DNA from: Marinobacter sp. ATCH36
GTDB lineage: Bacteria; Pseudomonadota; Gammaproteobacteria; Pseudomonadales; Oleiphilaceae
DNA length: 64,000 nt
Reading direction: 5' to 3'
Assembly (NCBI RefSeq): GCF_023555055.1
Contig: NZ_JAMJPL010000004.1
Coordinates: 62,001 to 126,000 of the forward strand
Of this stretch, positions 1-10,475 are shown piece by piece. Positions within the stretch are counted from its first letter, which is position 1. Every line of letters starts with the position of its first letter. A model generated the notes under the pieces. It saw only the letters and a list, made by a program, of their open reading frames with translations. It was not told the DNA's origin and did no database searches. Both the position numbers and the translations under genes were made by a program.

Positions 1-1
1 G

Positions 2-775
2 GAACAGATGATGCAGGCTCTGGAAGACAACGGCCAGGTCTGTACCCGCATGGGTGCCTACAAGCCCCGCACCAACCCCTACTCTTTCCAGGGGCATGGC
101 AAGGGTTGCCTGCCCTGGGTATTCGAGAAGGCCGGCAAACATGGCATCAAGGTGATTGCCATGGAAATCACCCATGAGAGCCATATTGAGGAAATCGACC
201 ACTGCCTGGAACAGCTGGGCCGACCCACCGGTGTGATGCTGCAGGTCGGTACACGCAACACCCAGAATTTCGAGCTGCTCAAAGCCATTGGCCGCCAGTC
301 AACTTATCCGGTGCTGCTGAAGCGCGGCTTTGGCATCACTCTGAACGAGTCACTGAACGCGGCCGAGTACCTTGCCAGCGAAGGCAACGCCAACGTGATT
401 TTCTGCTTGCGCGGCATGAAAACCGAAGCGGGGCAGCCCCATCGCAACATGGTGGACTTTGCCCACGTGCCCGCGGTAAAACGGCTTACCCGCATGCCGG
501 TGTGTGTTGACCCATCCCACTCGGTAGGCAGCCGTGAGAGGGCACCAGATGGCGTTCTGGACGTCATGCACGCCACGGCTCAGGGGGTGATTGCCGGTGC
601 CAACATGGTGTTGGTGGACTTTCACCCCAAACCGGAAAAAGCGTTGGTGGATGGCCCACAGGCCCTGCTGATGCGAGAACTGCCAGCGTACCTGGAAGAC
701 ATCCAGCTGTGTCATGACACCTGGAAGAAACGCCAGCAAATTTACAACCGTTTGAAGGAATCCGCTACAGAATGA
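2..775 (+). CDS. DAHP synthase / KDO8P synthase family aldolase, 5' end missing
   Basis: The reading frame is open to the left edge, so the gene starts before the window and only about 257 C-terminal residues are seen. The protein resembles the short class of 3-deoxy-7-phosphoheptulonate synthases (type I beta, KdsA-like): a GAYKPRTNPYSFQG segment near the visible N-terminus, an LLKRGFG strand, and a VCVDPSHSVG strand that in this family carries phosphate- and metal-binding residues. DAHP synthase joins phosphoenolpyruvate and erythrose 4-phosphate in the first step of the shikimate pathway. Exact substrate cannot be fixed from the sequence; other aldolases share this fold. Its stop overlaps the next start by ATGA, so the two genes are probably cotranscribed. 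Confidence 0.8.
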   Translation, partial: EQMMQALEDNGQVCTRMGAYKPRTNPYSFQGHGKGCLPWVFEKAGKHGIKVIAMEITHESHIEEIDHCLEQLGRPTGVMLQVGTRNTQNFELLKAIGRQSTYPVLLKRGFGITLNESLNAAEYLASEGNANVIFCLRGMKTEAGQPHRNMVDFAHVPAVKRLTRMPVCVDPSHSVGSRERAPDGVLDVMHATAQGVIAGANMVLVDFHPKPEKALVDGPQALLMRELPAYLEDIQLCHDTWKKRQQIYNRLKESATE

Positions 776-1572
776 TCGTTTATGGGCACAGGGGCGCAAA
801 GGGAGAAGCCCCGGAAAACACCCTCGCCGGATTCACCCATGCTTACCGTCATGGTGTCCGGAACTTCGAGCTGGACCTGGTCCTGTCCAAAGACGGTAAG
901 CCGGTTATCATTCACGATCTTACGGTGGACCGCACAACGGGCCATGAGGGCAACGTTGGCAGTTACACCGCCGAAGAGCTTGCGGCAATGGATGCCCGGC
1001 GAAGCGGTATATCCTGGCCGCGGGCTGTCGGAATTCCCTCGCTGGAAACGTTGCTCAATGAATATCCCGATTTTGAGCAGTTGCAACTGGAAGTAAAAAA
1101 AGACAGTCGCCATCGCCTGAACATTCTCTGTAACCGCATGATTGAGGTGATTCAGCGCCGCGACCTGTATAACCGCGTTGTGATCACCTCTTCTGATCAC
1201 TGGTTTCTGCAGCAAGCTCGTCGCAGGGACACGAAGGTGCGTATTGGTCTGGTTACTGACCGGAAATTCCCAAGGCCTGTGAATGCGGCGGCCCGGTTGC
1301 ACTGCGACTTTCTGTGCATCGGTTGGCGCATCTGCACAGAAGCAATCGTGAGCGATGCCCACCGAAGGGGTATGCACGTGTCTACATGGACCGTTAACCG
1401 CATCCACGACATGCTTCAGCTTGAAGCCAAGGGTGTCGACAGCATTATCACCGATTACCCGACCAGCACGCGCATGTACTTCGATAATCGGGCACAAGCA
1501 GCCCTGCATTTGCCCGCAGGGCAAACCAGGGCGGACGGAACGAAATCAGAAAATCCTGTTCAGACCGTTTAG
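772..1572 (+). CDS. glycerophosphodiester phosphodiesterase (GDPD family)
   Basis: This 266-residue protein has the GDPD TIM-barrel signature: HRG at residues 6-8, PENT at 14-17, ELD at 33-35 and HD at 48-49, giving the expected catalytic His6 and His48 and metal ligands Glu33 and Asp35. The family hydrolyses glycerophosphodiesters to glycerol 3-phosphate and an alcohol. No signal peptide is seen, so it is probably cytosolic. It overlaps the upstream aldolase gene by four bases and its 3' end overlaps the oppositely oriented sthA by 27 bp. The C-terminal 25 residues after the barrel are charged and poorly structured. Confidence 0.9.
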   Translation: MIVYGHRGAKGEAPENTLAGFTHAYRHGVRNFELDLVLSKDGKPVIIHDLTVDRTTGHEGNVGSYTAEELAAMDARRSGISWPRAVGIPSLETLLNEYPDFEQLQLEVKKDSRHRLNILCNRMIEVIQRRDLYNRVVITSSDHWFLQQARRRDTKVRIGLVTDRKFPRPVNAAARLHCDFLCIGWRICTEAIVSDAHRRGMHVSTWTVNRIHDMLQLEAKGVDSIITDYPTSTRMYFDNRAQAALHLPAGQTRADGTKSENPVQTV

Positions 1573-2937
1573 TGCTGCCACCCGATAAGCCTCAGCCATG
1601 GTGGGGTAGTTGAACGTGGTATTAATGAAATAGTTCAGGGAGTTGGCTTCGCCTTCCTGATTCATGATGGCCTGGCCGATGTGAACAATCTCTGCGGCCT
1701 GGTCGCCAAAGCAGTGAATGCCCAGAATCTCCCGCGTCTCGCGATGGAAGAGTATTTTCAGCATGCCGACCGGATCGCCGGTAATCTGGGCCCGGGCCAG
1801 ATCCTTGAAGAAGGCCTGTCCCACCTCATAAGGCACCTTCCCCTCGGTCAGCTCCCGTTCTGTTTGGCCAACAGAACTGATTTCAGGGAGGGTATAAATG
1901 CCGGTCGGAACGTCGGTTACGCGACGGAAGTAATCATCCTTCAGGATATCGGAAGACGCTGACCGGCCCTGATCGTAAGCGGCACTGGCAAGACTTGGCC
2001 AGCCAATAACATCGCCGGCAGCGTATATGTTCTCCACTTCAGTCCGATAATGGTCGTCCACAGCTAGCTGTCCGCGGCCATTTGGCGTAAGGCCGATGTT
2101 GTCCAGCCCCAGCTTTTCGGTATTACCACTACGGCCGTTACACCACAGGAAGGCATCCGCGCGAATTTTCTTGCCGGACTGCAGCGACAGCACAACTCCA
2201 TGGTCATCGCCATCAACAGATTCGTATTCTTCATTGTGCCTGACAAGTACACCATTATTGCGGAGGTGATAACTCAGGGCATCGGAAATCTCATCATCAA
2301 GAAATGTCAGCAAGCGACTGCCCGGATTGATCAGGTCCACTTTCACACCCAACCCGGCAAAAATGGAGGCGTATTCCGAGCCGATAACACCGGCACCGTA
2401 TATGATCAGCGTACGGGGGGTATGGGAAAGATTGAGAATCGTATCCGAGTTATAAATCCGGTGATGACGGAAGTCCACATCCGGTGGTAGATAGGGACGT
2501 GAGCCCGTAGCAATAACGGCCTGCTTGAAATGAACGATTTCGTGGGACTTGTTGCCACGAATTTCCAGTCGGTGGGCATCGACAAAGCTGGCACGACCGT
2601 TGATGAGATCTACCCTATTACGGGCATAGAACTGGGTTCTCAGTTTTACCTGTTTACCAATCACCTTCTGGGCATTCTGCAGCACGCGAGGAAACGAGAA
2701 CCACCGGGGTTCACCAATATCCCGGAACATCTGATTGGTGTTGAACGTGATGATCTGCTTGACCGAATGGCGCAACGCTTTGGAAGGGATTGTGCCCCAA
2801 TGAGTGCAGTTACCGCCAACGGTGGGCTTGTCCTCGATGATCGCGACACGTTTGCCATGTTTCGTCGCATTCATCGCCGCGCCTTCCCCTGAGGGACCCG
2901 CGCCGATAACGACGACGTCGTAATGATGTTCTGCCAT
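1546..2937 (-). CDS. sthA: soluble pyridine nucleotide transhydrogenase SthA
   Basis: The 463-residue flavoprotein carries the FAD-binding GAGPSG at residues 12-17, a second dinucleotide fold near [10 protein letters not shown], and the C-terminal dimerisation domain of the disulfide reductase superfamily. The redox-active pair is incomplete: Cys44 is present but the position of the partner Cys is Thr49 (CTHWGT), which is the hallmark of SthA and separates it from lipoamide dehydrogenase and glutathione reductase. The enzyme transfers hydride between NADPH and NAD+ in the cytosol. The start has AGGAG ten bases upstream. It lies downstream of the nqr operon but appears to have its own promoter at 3032-3060 and a structured leader. 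Confidence 0.95.
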   Translation of the reverse strand: MAEHHYDVVVIGAGPSGEGAAMNATKHGKRVAIIEDKPTVGGNCTHWGTIPSKALRHSVKQIITFNTNQMFRDIGEPRWFSFPRVLQNAQKVIGKQVKLRTQFYARNRVDLINGRASFVDAHRLEIRGNKSHEIVHFKQAVIATGSRPYLPPDVDFRHHRIYNSDTILNLSHTPRTLIIYGAGVIGSEYASIFAGLGVKVDLINPGSRLLTFLDDEISDALSYHLRNNGVLVRHNEEYESVDGDDHGVVLSLQSGKKIRADAFLWCNGRSGNTEKLGLDNIGLTPNGRGQLAVDDHYRTEVENIYAAGDVIGWPSLASAAYDQGRSASSDILKDDYFRRVTDVPTGIYTLPEISSVGQTERELTEGKVPYEVGQAFFKDLARAQITGDPVGMLKILFHRETREILGIHCFGDQAAEIVHIGQAIMNQEGEANSLNYFINTTFNYPTMAEAYRVAALNGLNRIF

Positions 2938-2966
2938 TCTGCAGTGACTCCTTATCTACGTCGTGG

Positions 2967-3029
2967 GGGAGCCTCTGAAAAGACCCTGCACGCGCGCGCA
3001 GGCCAGACAGGCGCTTTTCAGAGGCTCCC
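2967..3029. other. 16-bp perfect inverted repeat in the sthA leader
   Basis: Positions 2967-2982 and 3014-3029 are perfect reverse complements (gggagcctctgaaaag and its complement). The 31-base loop holds a smaller stem, cctgc at 2985-2989 with gcagg at 2998-3002, around an alternating CG run. Read on the sthA strand the structure starts almost at the predicted transcription start and ends about 29 bases before the ATG. On the sthA strand no U tract follows, so it is not a standard terminator in that direction; on the plus strand it is followed by gtttt, but no plus-strand gene ends nearby. It could be a 5' stabilising hairpin, an operator or a weak terminator. Confidence 0.8.
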
Positions 3030-3031
3030 GT

Positions 3032-3060
3032 TTTATAGTGTTCTGGTGGCGCCGAATCAA
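3032..3060 (-). promoter_or_regulatory. predicted sigma70 promoter of sthA
   Basis: On the minus strand TTGATT (3060-3055) and TATAAA (3037-3032) are separated by exactly 17 bases, which fits a sigma70 promoter with four of six and five of six consensus matches. The -35 box overlaps the nqrM stop codon. The start site would fall near 3025, inside the first arm of the inverted repeat. This is a motif match only. Confidence 0.55.
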
Positions 3061-3305
3061 CGGGGCGTTTTGCTGGAGGCGTCGTAGGTTAACGACTCCG
3101 CTGATTTGCCCTCATTCGCAAGGCGCTCATTCTCATCTTCGCATTTCTGGGTATTACCACCGCAGATATCGCAGGATTTGCTGATACCCATGGCGCCAAG
3201 GCCCCCACATGAACCACTGATTGGCTTGCGGCCGAATATAACGCCTACCGACATGCCAGCAACCAGTAGTACAACAATTGTCAGAACCAGCAGAAAAGTA
3301 CCCAT
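3057..3305 (-). CDS. nqrM: Na+-NQR maturation protein NqrM
   Basis: This 82-residue protein has one N-terminal membrane segment (about residues 4-23) followed by a cysteine-rich stretch with Cys33, Cys45, Cys48 and Cys55, the pattern of the NqrM (DUF539) family. NqrM is required for functional Na+-NQR, probably by delivering iron for the iron centre held between NqrD and NqrE. It follows apbE with a short gap, at the end of the nqr operon, which fits that role. The last 15 residues are polar and variable. The size is normal for the family. Confidence 0.92.
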   Translation of the reverse strand: MGTFLLVLTIVVLLVAGMSVGVIFGRKPISGSCGGLGAMGISKSCDICGGNTQKCEDENERLANEGKSAESLTYDASSKTPR

Positions 3306-3319
3306 AGGAGGTCTCTCCG

Positions 3320-4369
3320 TTAATTTGTCAGGAACGAGGAAAAGGCCGGTGTGTAATCCGTTTCAAACCCGTCTTCACCCCGAACTATGAAATAGGCGGC
3401 AATGTTTTCACGTGTGGCAAGCTCCTTTGCCTGCTCAAACCCCATAACATTGAAGGCCGTCGCCAGAGCGTCTGCATTCATGCAATCGTCAGCTATAACC
3501 GTGACCGACGCCAGATTGTGACGGATCGGTTTGCCACTCTTGGGGTCTATTGTATGTGAAAACCGCTGCCCTTCCGATTCGTAATAGTTACGATAATCCC
3601 CCGAGGTTGCCATCGCCTGGCCCTCCAGGGCAACCACGCGGTTGATTTCCCGCTGCTCCGAAACCGGCTCTTCGATGGCCAGGCGCCAGGCTGTATCGTC
3701 CGGTTTACGCCCCTGAGCCCGGACTTCACCGCCAACTTCCACCAGATAGGCGGATAAGCCCTCGGATTCGAGGAAACGCGCAACCGCGTCCACCCCGTAT
3801 CCCTTTGCTATTGCAGACAGATCAACGTACTGGTTTGGACGGGCCCTCAGCGCTAGCGGTTCATCCTTTATCTCAAGCTTGTCATAGCCGATGTTTTCAA
3901 TTCTGGATGCAAGCTCAGCGTCGTCCGGCACCTGCTCAGGCCGGGCATCAGGGCCGAACCCCCACAGATTGACCACCGGGCCGACAGTCACATCGAAAGC
4001 GCCACCGGTCAGTTCAGACACGTCCCTGGCCGTTACCAATACCTCATGAAGTGGTCGGGAGATCTCGGTCCACTGACTCTGATCGTCCAGGCGGTTAAAC
4101 CGGGATAATTCCGAGTCGTCCCGCCAGGTAGACATTGAGGCATCAACTTCTTCGAGTGTTTCCTCGATGCCAGCCGCCAGCTTTTCAAGCCGGTCCGCGT
4201 CTTCCTTCAATACCACATTGATATGGTATTGCGTGCCAAACACCGGCCCGGATATCTCCCAGATTTTTTCTTCATCTTGAAACGAACAACCCGCCAGCGC
4301 GGCAACGGCCAGCGCCCAAAAGGCGCTGACCAGAACCACCCTGGCGGGTCGTGTCATGCTGAATGTCAT
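3320..4369 (-). CDS. apbE: FAD:protein FMN transferase ApbE (lipoprotein)
   Basis: ApbE covalently attaches FMN, taken from FAD, to threonine residues of NqrB and NqrC. The 349-residue protein begins with a lipoprotein signal ending in LAGC, with Cys28 as the lipidation site, so it should sit on the periplasmic side. The typical ApbE segments are visible: STWRDDSELSRFN, VDLSAIAKGYGVD and, near the end, DDCMNADALATAFNVMG, which contributes the metal site. It lies nine bases after nqrF in the same operon as its targets. Two in-frame ATGs (4369 and 4357) are possible; neither has a strong ribosome-binding site. Confidence 0.95.
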   Translation of the reverse strand: MTFSMTRPARVVLVSAFWALAVAALAGCSFQDEEKIWEISGPVFGTQYHINVVLKEDADRLEKLAAGIEETLEEVDASMSTWRDDSELSRFNRLDDQSQWTEISRPLHEVLVTARDVSELTGGAFDVTVGPVVNLWGFGPDARPEQVPDDAELASRIENIGYDKLEIKDEPLALRARPNQYVDLSAIAKGYGVDAVARFLESEGLSAYLVEVGGEVRAQGRKPDDTAWRLAIEEPVSEQREINRVVALEGQAMATSGDYRNYYESEGQRFSHTIDPKSGKPIRHNLASVTVIADDCMNADALATAFNVMGFEQAKELATRENIAAYFIVRGEDGFETDYTPAFSSFLTN

Positions 4370-4378
4370 CTGAGCTGA

Positions 4379-5605
4379 TTAACCCCCGAAGTCATCCAGC
4401 ATGATGTTCTCGTCCTCAACCCCGAGATCCTTCAGCATCTTGATGCAGGAGGCGTTCATGATAGGGGGCCCACACATATAGAACTCACAGTCTTCAGGAG
4501 CCGGATGGTCCTTCAGATACTTTTCGTACAGCACGTTGTGGATAAAGCCAGTCGGGCCTTCCCAGTTATCCTCAGGAAGCGCGTCAGAAAGCGCCACGTG
4601 CCACTCAAAGTTGTCGCACTCTTCCTGAAGCTGGTCGAAATCCTCGACGTAGAACATCTCTCGCACGCTTCGGGCACCATACCAGAAGCTGATCTTGCGC
4701 TTGGAATTCAGGCGCTTGAGCTGGTCGAAGATGTGTGACCGCATGGGAGCCATGCCGGCACCACCACCGATGAAGACCATTTCTGCGTCGGTTTTCTTGG
4801 CAAAGAACTCGCCAAACGGACCCATCACAGTAATCTTGTCACCCGGCTTCAGGTTGAACACATAGCTGGACATGATGCCCGGCGGATGGTCCGTACCCGG
4901 AGGCGGTGACGCAATCCGAATATTGAACTTCAGAACGCCCTTCTCCTCCGGATAGTTTGCCATGGAGTAAGCGCGTATGGTGTCTTCCTTGTTGATCGCC
5001 TTGTAGCGCCAGACATCGTGTTTGTCCCAATCCCCCTGAAATTCCTTTTCGATATCGAAATCCTTGAAATCGATTTCATAGGGAGGACATTCTAGTTGCA
5101 CGTAGCCGCCAGCCCGGAAGTCCACTTCCTCACCTTCCGGAAGCTTCAGGATCAGCTCTTTGATGAACGTCGCCACATTGTGATTGGACAACACTTCGCA
5201 TTCCCACTTCTTGACGCCGAAGAACTCTTCCGGCACCTCAACCTTCATGTCCTGTTTCACCGGAACCTGGCACGACAGGCGCCAGCCTTCCTTCTCTTCC
5301 CGATTGGTAAAGTGGGTCTTTTCCGTAGGCAACATGGCGCCACCACCTTCCAGGACCTTGCATTTACACTGGGCACAGGTGCCACCGCCACCACACGCGG
5401 ATGAAAGGAAAATGCCGTTATTAGCCAGAGTACCAAGAAGCTTGCTACCGGCTTCCGTCTTAAGCGTGTGCTCTGGATCATCATTAATTTCGATGGTCAC
5501 ATCACCGGTGCTTACCAGCCTGGACCGTGCCGCGAGGATGACCGCGACAAGGGCAAGCACGATAACGGTGAACATGACCACGCCGAGAATAATTTCTGTA
5601 TTCAT
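4379..5605 (-). CDS. nqrF: Na+-NQR subunit F, NADH-oxidising flavoprotein
   Basis: NqrF is the electron input module of the Na+-translocating NADH:quinone oxidoreductase. Its 408 residues show an N-terminal membrane anchor (about 5-27), a plant-type 2Fe-2S domain with Cys71, Cys77, Cys80 and Cys112, and a ferredoxin-reductase part with the FAD motif RAYSMANYP and the NADH region [12 protein letters not shown]. Electrons pass from NADH through FAD and the 2Fe-2S centre to the other subunits. It ends in the expected MLDDFGG tail. It follows nqrE by 37 bases and precedes apbE. Confidence 0.98.
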   Translation of the reverse strand: MNTEIILGVVMFTVIVLALVAVILAARSRLVSTGDVTIEINDDPEHTLKTEAGSKLLGTLANNGIFLSSACGGGGTCAQCKCKVLEGGGAMLPTEKTHFTNREEKEGWRLSCQVPVKQDMKVEVPEEFFGVKKWECEVLSNHNVATFIKELILKLPEGEEVDFRAGGYVQLECPPYEIDFKDFDIEKEFQGDWDKHDVWRYKAINKEDTIRAYSMANYPEEKGVLKFNIRIASPPPGTDHPPGIMSSYVFNLKPGDKITVMGPFGEFFAKKTDAEMVFIGGGAGMAPMRSHIFDQLKRLNSKRKISFWYGARSVREMFYVEDFDQLQEECDNFEWHVALSDALPEDNWEGPTGFIHNVLYEKYLKDHPAPEDCEFYMCGPPIMNASCIKMLKDLGVEDENIMLDDFGG

Positions 5606-5642
5606 GGTCTCGCCTTTTCGTTAAACCGAATCACCGGATTGG

Positions 5643-6251
5643 TTACAGTGAAATACCTGAGAACGACATGAAGCCCAGCGACATCAGACCAACCGTAATG
5701 AAGGTGATACCCAGGCCCCGCAGGCCCTCGGGAACGTCACTGTACTTCAGCTTTTCACGGATCCCGGCCAGGGCAATGATAGCCAGAGCCCAGCCAACAC
5801 CTGCACCAAACCCGTAAACCACGCTTTCGCCAAAGGTATAGTCACGCTCTACCATGAACAGTGAGGCACCGAGGATGGCACAGTTCACTGTAATCAGCGG
5901 AAGGAACACGCCGAGCGCCGCATAGAGCGCCGGAATATACTTGTCCAGAATCATTTCCATGATCTGGATAAGCGCGGCAATTACACCAATATACGTAAGC
6001 AGTCCCAAAAAGCTCAGGTCCACGTTCGGCAAACCTGCCCAGTCCAGCGCGCCTTCCCTGAGAATCGTATTATAGAGAAGATTGTTCACCGGAACCGTAA
6101 TCGTCAGTACAACAATAACGGCGATACCAAGGCCGGTAGCTGCCTCAATCTTCTTGGAAATGGCCAGGAAGGTACACATCCCCAGGAAGAAGGCCAGTGC
6201 CATGTTTTCAACAAAAATAGCCTTCAGAATCAGACTGATATAATGTTCCAT
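5643..6251 (-). CDS. nqrE: Na+-NQR subunit E
   Basis: This 202-residue integral membrane protein has about six hydrophobic helices and the NqrE features MEHYISL at the start, [10 protein letters not shown] in the middle and [11 protein letters not shown] towards the end. NqrD and NqrE form a pseudo-symmetric pair in the membrane, and a cysteine in the NCAILG segment helps hold the iron centre between them. Its start codon overlaps the nqrD stop by one base, which suggests translational coupling. Length is standard. Confidence 0.98.
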   Translation of the reverse strand: MEHYISLILKAIFVENMALAFFLGMCTFLAISKKIEAATGLGIAVIVVLTITVPVNNLLYNTILREGALDWAGLPNVDLSFLGLLTYIGVIAALIQIMEMILDKYIPALYAALGVFLPLITVNCAILGASLFMVERDYTFGESVVYGFGAGVGWALAIIALAGIREKLKYSDVPEGLRGLGITFITVGLMSLGFMSFSGISL

Positions 6252-6916
6252 CAGAAGGCCTCCTTGACGGTGTGGCGAGACATCTTGTACTCGGGCTCTT
6301 CCACCTGCTCCGGCTTCCAGGTCCGCAGACCCCAGATGGCCAGACCGATGATGAAGAACGCGCTCGGCGGCAGCAGCAACAGGCCGTTGGGAATGTACCA
6401 GCCACCTTCGTTAACAACCGGCATCAGGGATACGCCAAACAGCGAACCTGCACCCAGAAGTTCACGGAAGAAGGCCACGAAGATAAGCAGTACCGAGTAC
6501 CCCAGGCCGTTACCAACGCCATCCAGGAAACTCAACCAGGGGCCGTTCTTCATGGCAAAGCCTTCAGCACGCCCCATGACGATACAGTTGGTGATGATCA
6601 GACCAACAAATACCGAGAGCTGTTTGCTGATCTCATAGGCGTAAGCCTTGAGCACCTGGTCTACCACGATAACCAGCGAGGCGATAATGGTCATTTGAAC
6701 GATGATCCGGATACTGCCTGGAATCTGCGTGCGAACCAATGACACCGCAAGGTTGGCGAAGGCCGAAACTGCAATAACCGCCGCACACATAACCAGCGTC
6801 ACGTTCATGCTGGTGGTCACCGCGAGCGCTGAGCAGATACCAAGTATCTGCAACGCGATCGGGTTGTTACTGAAAATCGGTTCGAAGAGAACCTGTTTGG
6901 CTGAAGCGTCTGCCAT
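6251..6916 (-). CDS. nqrD: Na+-NQR subunit D
   Basis: This 221-residue membrane subunit has about six helices and a typical NqrD core: [20 protein letters not shown] at the N-terminus and the cysteine-bearing [14 protein letters not shown], the counterpart of the NqrE cysteine motif. It works with NqrE as part of the sodium-translocating membrane core. It starts two bases after the nqrC stop. The C-terminus extends past the usual end with a charged tail that includes [13 protein letters not shown]. Confidence 0.98.
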   Translation of the reverse strand: MADASAKQVLFEPIFSNNPIALQILGICSALAVTTSMNVTLVMCAAVIAVSAFANLAVSLVRTQIPGSIRIIVQMTIIASLVIVVDQVLKAYAYEISKQLSVFVGLIITNCIVMGRAEGFAMKNGPWLSFLDGVGNGLGYSVLLIFVAFFRELLGAGSLFGVSLMPVVNEGGWYIPNGLLLLPPSAFFIIGLAIWGLRTWKPEQVEEPEYKMSRHTVKEAF

Positions 6917-6918
6917 GA

Positions 6919-7722
6919 TCAGACCTCCCCTTCACGAAGTTTTTGCAGGTAGGGTTCAAAGCCCCGATCACCCATCCAGTAGTTGACCAGGTTTTCCACA
7001 CCGCGGCTGGTCAGTGTCGCACCGGATAGCGCGTCCACTTTGTGCTCCTTGTCGGCTGCATCTGTACTCACACCACCCTTGACCAGACGAATCTGTGGTT
7101 CCTCAAGCTCATCACCGTAGACTTTCTTGCCCACCCACTGACTTTTCCAGCGCGGGTTATCTACTTCACCACCAAGACCCGGCGTCTCGGCGTGGTCATA
7201 AAAGCCCAACCCCTCAATGGTATTGGCATCGCCTTCCAGCGAGACAAACCCGTAAAGGGTTGACCACAAGCCGTAACCGTGGACCGGAAGTACCACACGA
7301 ACCAGTTCGCCGTCTTCCTCAAGCGTGAAAACCTTGGCGATGTTCGGACGGCGTTTGATGCCAGCCTTGTCTTCCTTTGCAGGAATGTTGGTAGAACGCT
7401 CAGGGTCAGAAGCAGCCTTGTACATATCATACTTCATAGGATCTTCAACGCCGACTGCGGACGGATCCACGTATTCACCGGTATCAAGATCTACAAGGCG
7501 TACTGTGAAGCGAGAGAATTCCGCCTCTATCTCATCTGCGCTGGCACCAGACTCCAACATACCAGCTGCTGCCAGCATATTGGAACGGATATCCAGGTTC
7601 TGATTCTTCACCTGCGCCGGCCGGAGCATGACGGCTGCCGTGGAAACCACCACAGAGAAGGCAATACTCAGCACCAGCGCAACCATCAGCGTTCTGGAGA
7701 CAGTTTCTTTAGCTTTAGCCAC
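6919..7722 (-). CDS. nqrC: Na+-NQR subunit C, covalent FMN carrier
   Basis: NqrC is a membrane-anchored periplasmic subunit carrying covalent FMN. I place the start at a GTG (7722) giving an N-terminus [11 protein letters not shown], because GGAGG lies seven bases upstream and the family starts this way; an upstream ATG at 7758 lies inside nqrB. The 267-residue protein has one N-terminal membrane helix and the ApbE target motif SGAT at 233-236 with Thr236 as the flavinylated residue. The start overlaps the nqrB stop by eight bases. Confidence 0.97.
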   Translation of the reverse strand: MAKAKETVSRTLMVALVLSIAFSVVVSTAAVMLRPAQVKNQNLDIRSNMLAAAGMLESGASADEIEAEFSRFTVRLVDLDTGEYVDPSAVGVEDPMKYDMYKAASDPERSTNIPAKEDKAGIKRRPNIAKVFTLEEDGELVRVVLPVHGYGLWSTLYGFVSLEGDANTIEGLGFYDHAETPGLGGEVDNPRWKSQWVGKKVYGDELEEPQIRLVKGGVSTDAADKEHKVDALSGATLTSRGVENLVNYWMGDRGFEPYLQKLREGEV

Positions 7723-8920
7723 GTGCGAGCCTCCGTTTGATGTTGGCCTGAACCACATAGTGGTCCATCAGCGGTGCGAAAAGGTTGGCAAACAGGATTG
7801 CCAGCATGATGCCTTCCGGGAACGCCGGGTTAATCACGCGGATCAGTACCGTCATAACGCCCACCAGGATACCAAAGCACCAGCGACCGGTGTTGGTCAT
7901 GGCGGCAGACACGGGGTCCGTGGCCATGAACATCATGCCAAAGGCGAAACCACCCATGACCAGGTGCCAGTGTGCGGGCACGTCGAACATCGGATTGGTT
8001 TCGGAGCCGATCACGTTCAGCAACAGTGACATAGCGATCATGCCGATCAATACCCCCCCGACAATACGATAGGAGGCAATCTTCATCACCAGAAGAATAA
8101 TACCGCCGATCAACACAGCAAGCGTTGATGTCTCACCCATGGAACCCTGAATAGAGCCCATGAACGCTGACATCCAGCCAATCTGCGTTTCCAGCGCTTC
8201 CAGGCCACCACTAGCTGCCCAGCTGAGCGCCGTGGCGCCACTGAATCCATCAACCGCTGTCCACACTGTGTCACCGGAGATTTGTGCCGGGTAAGCAAAG
8301 TACAGGAAGGCACGCCCGGTCAGCGCCGGGTTGAGGAAGTTCTTGCCGGTACCGCCGAACACTTCCTTGCCGATCACAACACCGAAGGTGATGCCCAGTG
8401 CCACCTGCCACAACGGGATTGTCGGCGGACAGATCAGCGCGAACAGCACTGAAGTGACGAAGAAGCCTTCATTGACTTCGTGACGACGCACGGTAGCGAA
8501 CAGAACTTCCCAGAAACCACCAACCACAAAGGTCACGAAGTAAATGGGTACGAAGTACGCCATGCCGTAAACGAAATTATCCCAGATACTGGCAGCATTA
8601 TTGCCAGCCAGAGCGCTGATAAAGGCGGTACGCAGGCCTCCGTCACCCATCAGCGCGTCGGGATTCGACGCCAGGTAACTGTTAGCCTGGAAGCCGATGT
8701 TCCACATCCCGAAGAACATCGCCGGGAACGTACACAGCCACACCGTAATCATGATGCGTTTCAGGTCAACGCCATCACGTACATGGGATGTGGTCGAGGT
8801 GACCGATCCGGGTGTGTAGAAAATGGTATCGACGGCCTCGTACAGAGCATACCAGCGCTCGTACTTGCCACCTTTTTCAAAGTGGTGTTCTATGCCATCG
8901 AGAAACTGTCGAATTGCCAT
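7715..8920 (-). CDS. nqrB: Na+-NQR subunit B, covalent FMN and quinone site
   Basis: NqrB is the large membrane subunit through which sodium is thought to move. The 401-residue sequence is rich in hydrophobic helices and holds the flavinylation motif DGFSGAT near residue 228, whose threonine receives FMN from ApbE. Other conserved stretches include [20 protein letters not shown] and [18 protein letters not shown]. It follows nqrA by three bases. Length is slightly below the 410-415 residues common in Vibrio. Confidence 0.98.
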   Translation of the reverse strand: MAIRQFLDGIEHHFEKGGKYERWYALYEAVDTIFYTPGSVTSTTSHVRDGVDLKRIMITVWLCTFPAMFFGMWNIGFQANSYLASNPDALMGDGGLRTAFISALAGNNAASIWDNFVYGMAYFVPIYFVTFVVGGFWEVLFATVRRHEVNEGFFVTSVLFALICPPTIPLWQVALGITFGVVIGKEVFGGTGKNFLNPALTGRAFLYFAYPAQISGDTVWTAVDGFSGATALSWAASGGLEALETQIGWMSAFMGSIQGSMGETSTLAVLIGGIILLVMKIASYRIVGGVLIGMIAMSLLLNVIGSETNPMFDVPAHWHLVMGGFAFGMMFMATDPVSAAMTNTGRWCFGILVGVMTVLIRVINPAFPEGIMLAILFANLFAPLMDHYVVQANIKRRLARG

Positions 8921-8923
8921 CTG

Positions 8924-10270
8924 TTAGCCCTCGATCTCGATTCGGGTCAGGTTCTCTCGGAGAATCGGACCGTATTCGTATTTACCCGGGCACACGAACG
9001 TGCACAGTGCCAGATCTTCTTCATCCAGTTCCAACGCCCCCAGTTTCTGGGCCATTTCTGTGTCACCGACAATCAGCGAACGCAGCAGCTGCGTTGGCAG
9101 AATATCCAGCGGCATCACTTGCTCGTAGGCCCCTATCGGAACCATGGCTCGCTCGCTGCCATTGGTCGTGGTGGAGAAATTGAACAGTTTGCCCCCTGCC
9201 AGCTTCGACAGGTAGATGTTCAGGATCGAGAACTTGTTCGGGCCCGGAGACAGCCAACCCATGAACTCCCGCTTGTAGCCTTCTTCCAGAACTGAAATCT
9301 GGTTGGCGAAGCGACCGAGGTAGTTACAGGGTCCGTCGCCACGACGGCCGCCAAATACGGAACCGGAAATGGTGCGAACCTCACAGTCTGTGGCAATTTC
9401 ACCGTCCAGAAGTTCCTCAAGGCTGGCACCAATCCGGGTACGAAGCAGACGAGGTTTCAGAGCCTTGGGCCCACCCACTGCCACCACTTTTTCTACGGGT
9501 AGCTCGCCGGTTTCGAACAGCTTCGCAATATCGATAACGTCCTGATAACCAATGCTCCACACGACCTTATCGACAGCAATCGGATCAAGGTAGTGAATAT
9601 GGGTGCCAACGTTGCCCGCCGGGTGGACACCATCGAACTGGTGCACTTCCACATTGTCGTCAGACGGAACCGGCACATCCGAGCCAGGTTTACCGGTGAC
9701 AAACACCTTGCCGTTCGTCAGCCTGGTGAGAATCTTCAGGCCCTGCTCGAACGCAGCACCGTTCTCACGGATGATGACCGTGGGATCCGCGGCCAGCGGA
9801 TTAGTATCCATCACCGAAACGAAAATGGAGTGCGGGGCCGAATCGATTTCCGGCACCTTGCTGTACGGACGGGTTTTGAACGTCGTCCACAACCCGGACT
9901 CAACCAGGTTATCAACAACCTGCTGGCGCTCAAGGCCGGCAATATCGGATTCGTTGTAGCGCGCGAAGGTTTCAGCGTCGTCACCATCAATTTCAATGAC
10001 GACGGACTGAAATACACGGCGCTCACCGCGGTTGATTTCCTTGACCACACCGGCAGCCGGTGAGGTATAACGAACGCCCTCGGTCTTCTTGTCCGTAAAC
10101 AGCAGCGTACCGCGCTTTACACGGTCCCCTTCTTTCACAGCCATAGTCGGCTTCATGCCGATGTAGTCAAAACCGATCAACGCCGCGTGGCGAACGGGTT
10201 TGCCGTCAGTAATGGTCTGTTCAGGAGCGCCGCTGATGGGAAGATCCAGGCCTTTTTTGATCTTGATCAT
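8924..10270 (-). CDS. nqrA: Na+-NQR subunit A
   Basis: NqrA is the peripheral, cytoplasmic first subunit of the complex and is implicated in quinone binding. The 448-residue protein begins [12 protein letters not shown], the typical NqrA start; this ATG at 10270 has GGATGAGG just upstream, so I prefer it over the ATG three codons earlier. A barrel-sandwich segment ([19 protein letters not shown]) and the C-terminal [19 protein letters not shown] are standard. It is the first gene of nqrABCDEF-apbE-nqrM, behind a predicted sigma70 promoter at 10391-10419. Confidence 0.98.
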   Translation of the reverse strand: MIKIKKGLDLPISGAPEQTITDGKPVRHAALIGFDYIGMKPTMAVKEGDRVKRGTLLFTDKKTEGVRYTSPAAGVVKEINRGERRVFQSVVIEIDGDDAETFARYNESDIAGLERQQVVDNLVESGLWTTFKTRPYSKVPEIDSAPHSIFVSVMDTNPLAADPTVIIRENGAAFEQGLKILTRLTNGKVFVTGKPGSDVPVPSDDNVEVHQFDGVHPAGNVGTHIHYLDPIAVDKVVWSIGYQDVIDIAKLFETGELPVEKVVAVGGPKALKPRLLRTRIGASLEELLDGEIATDCEVRTISGSVFGGRRGDGPCNYLGRFANQISVLEEGYKREFMGWLSPGPNKFSILNIYLSKLAGGKLFNFSTTTNGSERAMVPIGAYEQVMPLDILPTQLLRSLIVGDTEMAQKLGALELDEEDLALCTFVCPGKYEYGPILRENLTRIEIEG

Positions 10271-10390
10271 TAGCCTCATCCAATCATCAGAAACTATTCG
10301 ATGGATTTGTAACGCCCGACTCTGCGGCCCAGGTGTCCTGGTACAGAAATCGATGGGAAGCGGGTGTCAGACGTACCCAAAATCGCGCCA

Positions 10391-10419
10391 ATTATAGAGA
10401 TTAAGGAATACTATTTCCA
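10391..10419 (-). promoter_or_regulatory. predicted sigma70 promoter of the nqr operon
   Basis: On the minus strand TGGAAA (10419-10414) and a perfect TATAAT (10396-10391) are 17 bases apart. The leader to the nqrA ATG would be about 115 bases. Just upstream of the -35 box lies a 6-bp inverted repeat, aaaccc at 10424-10429 and gggttt at 10434-10439, which might be a regulator site. Motif evidence only. Confidence 0.55.
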
Positions 10420-10475
10420 CCAGAAACCCAGTGGGGTTTGTGCCTGAACGTAAATAAAGAATGGTTTACAGGCGC

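Noticed and set aside
742..1524. 260-codon open frame antisense to the glycerophosphodiesterase gene
   Set aside because: The plus strand encodes an intact GDPD with all catalytic residues; the antisense frame has none.
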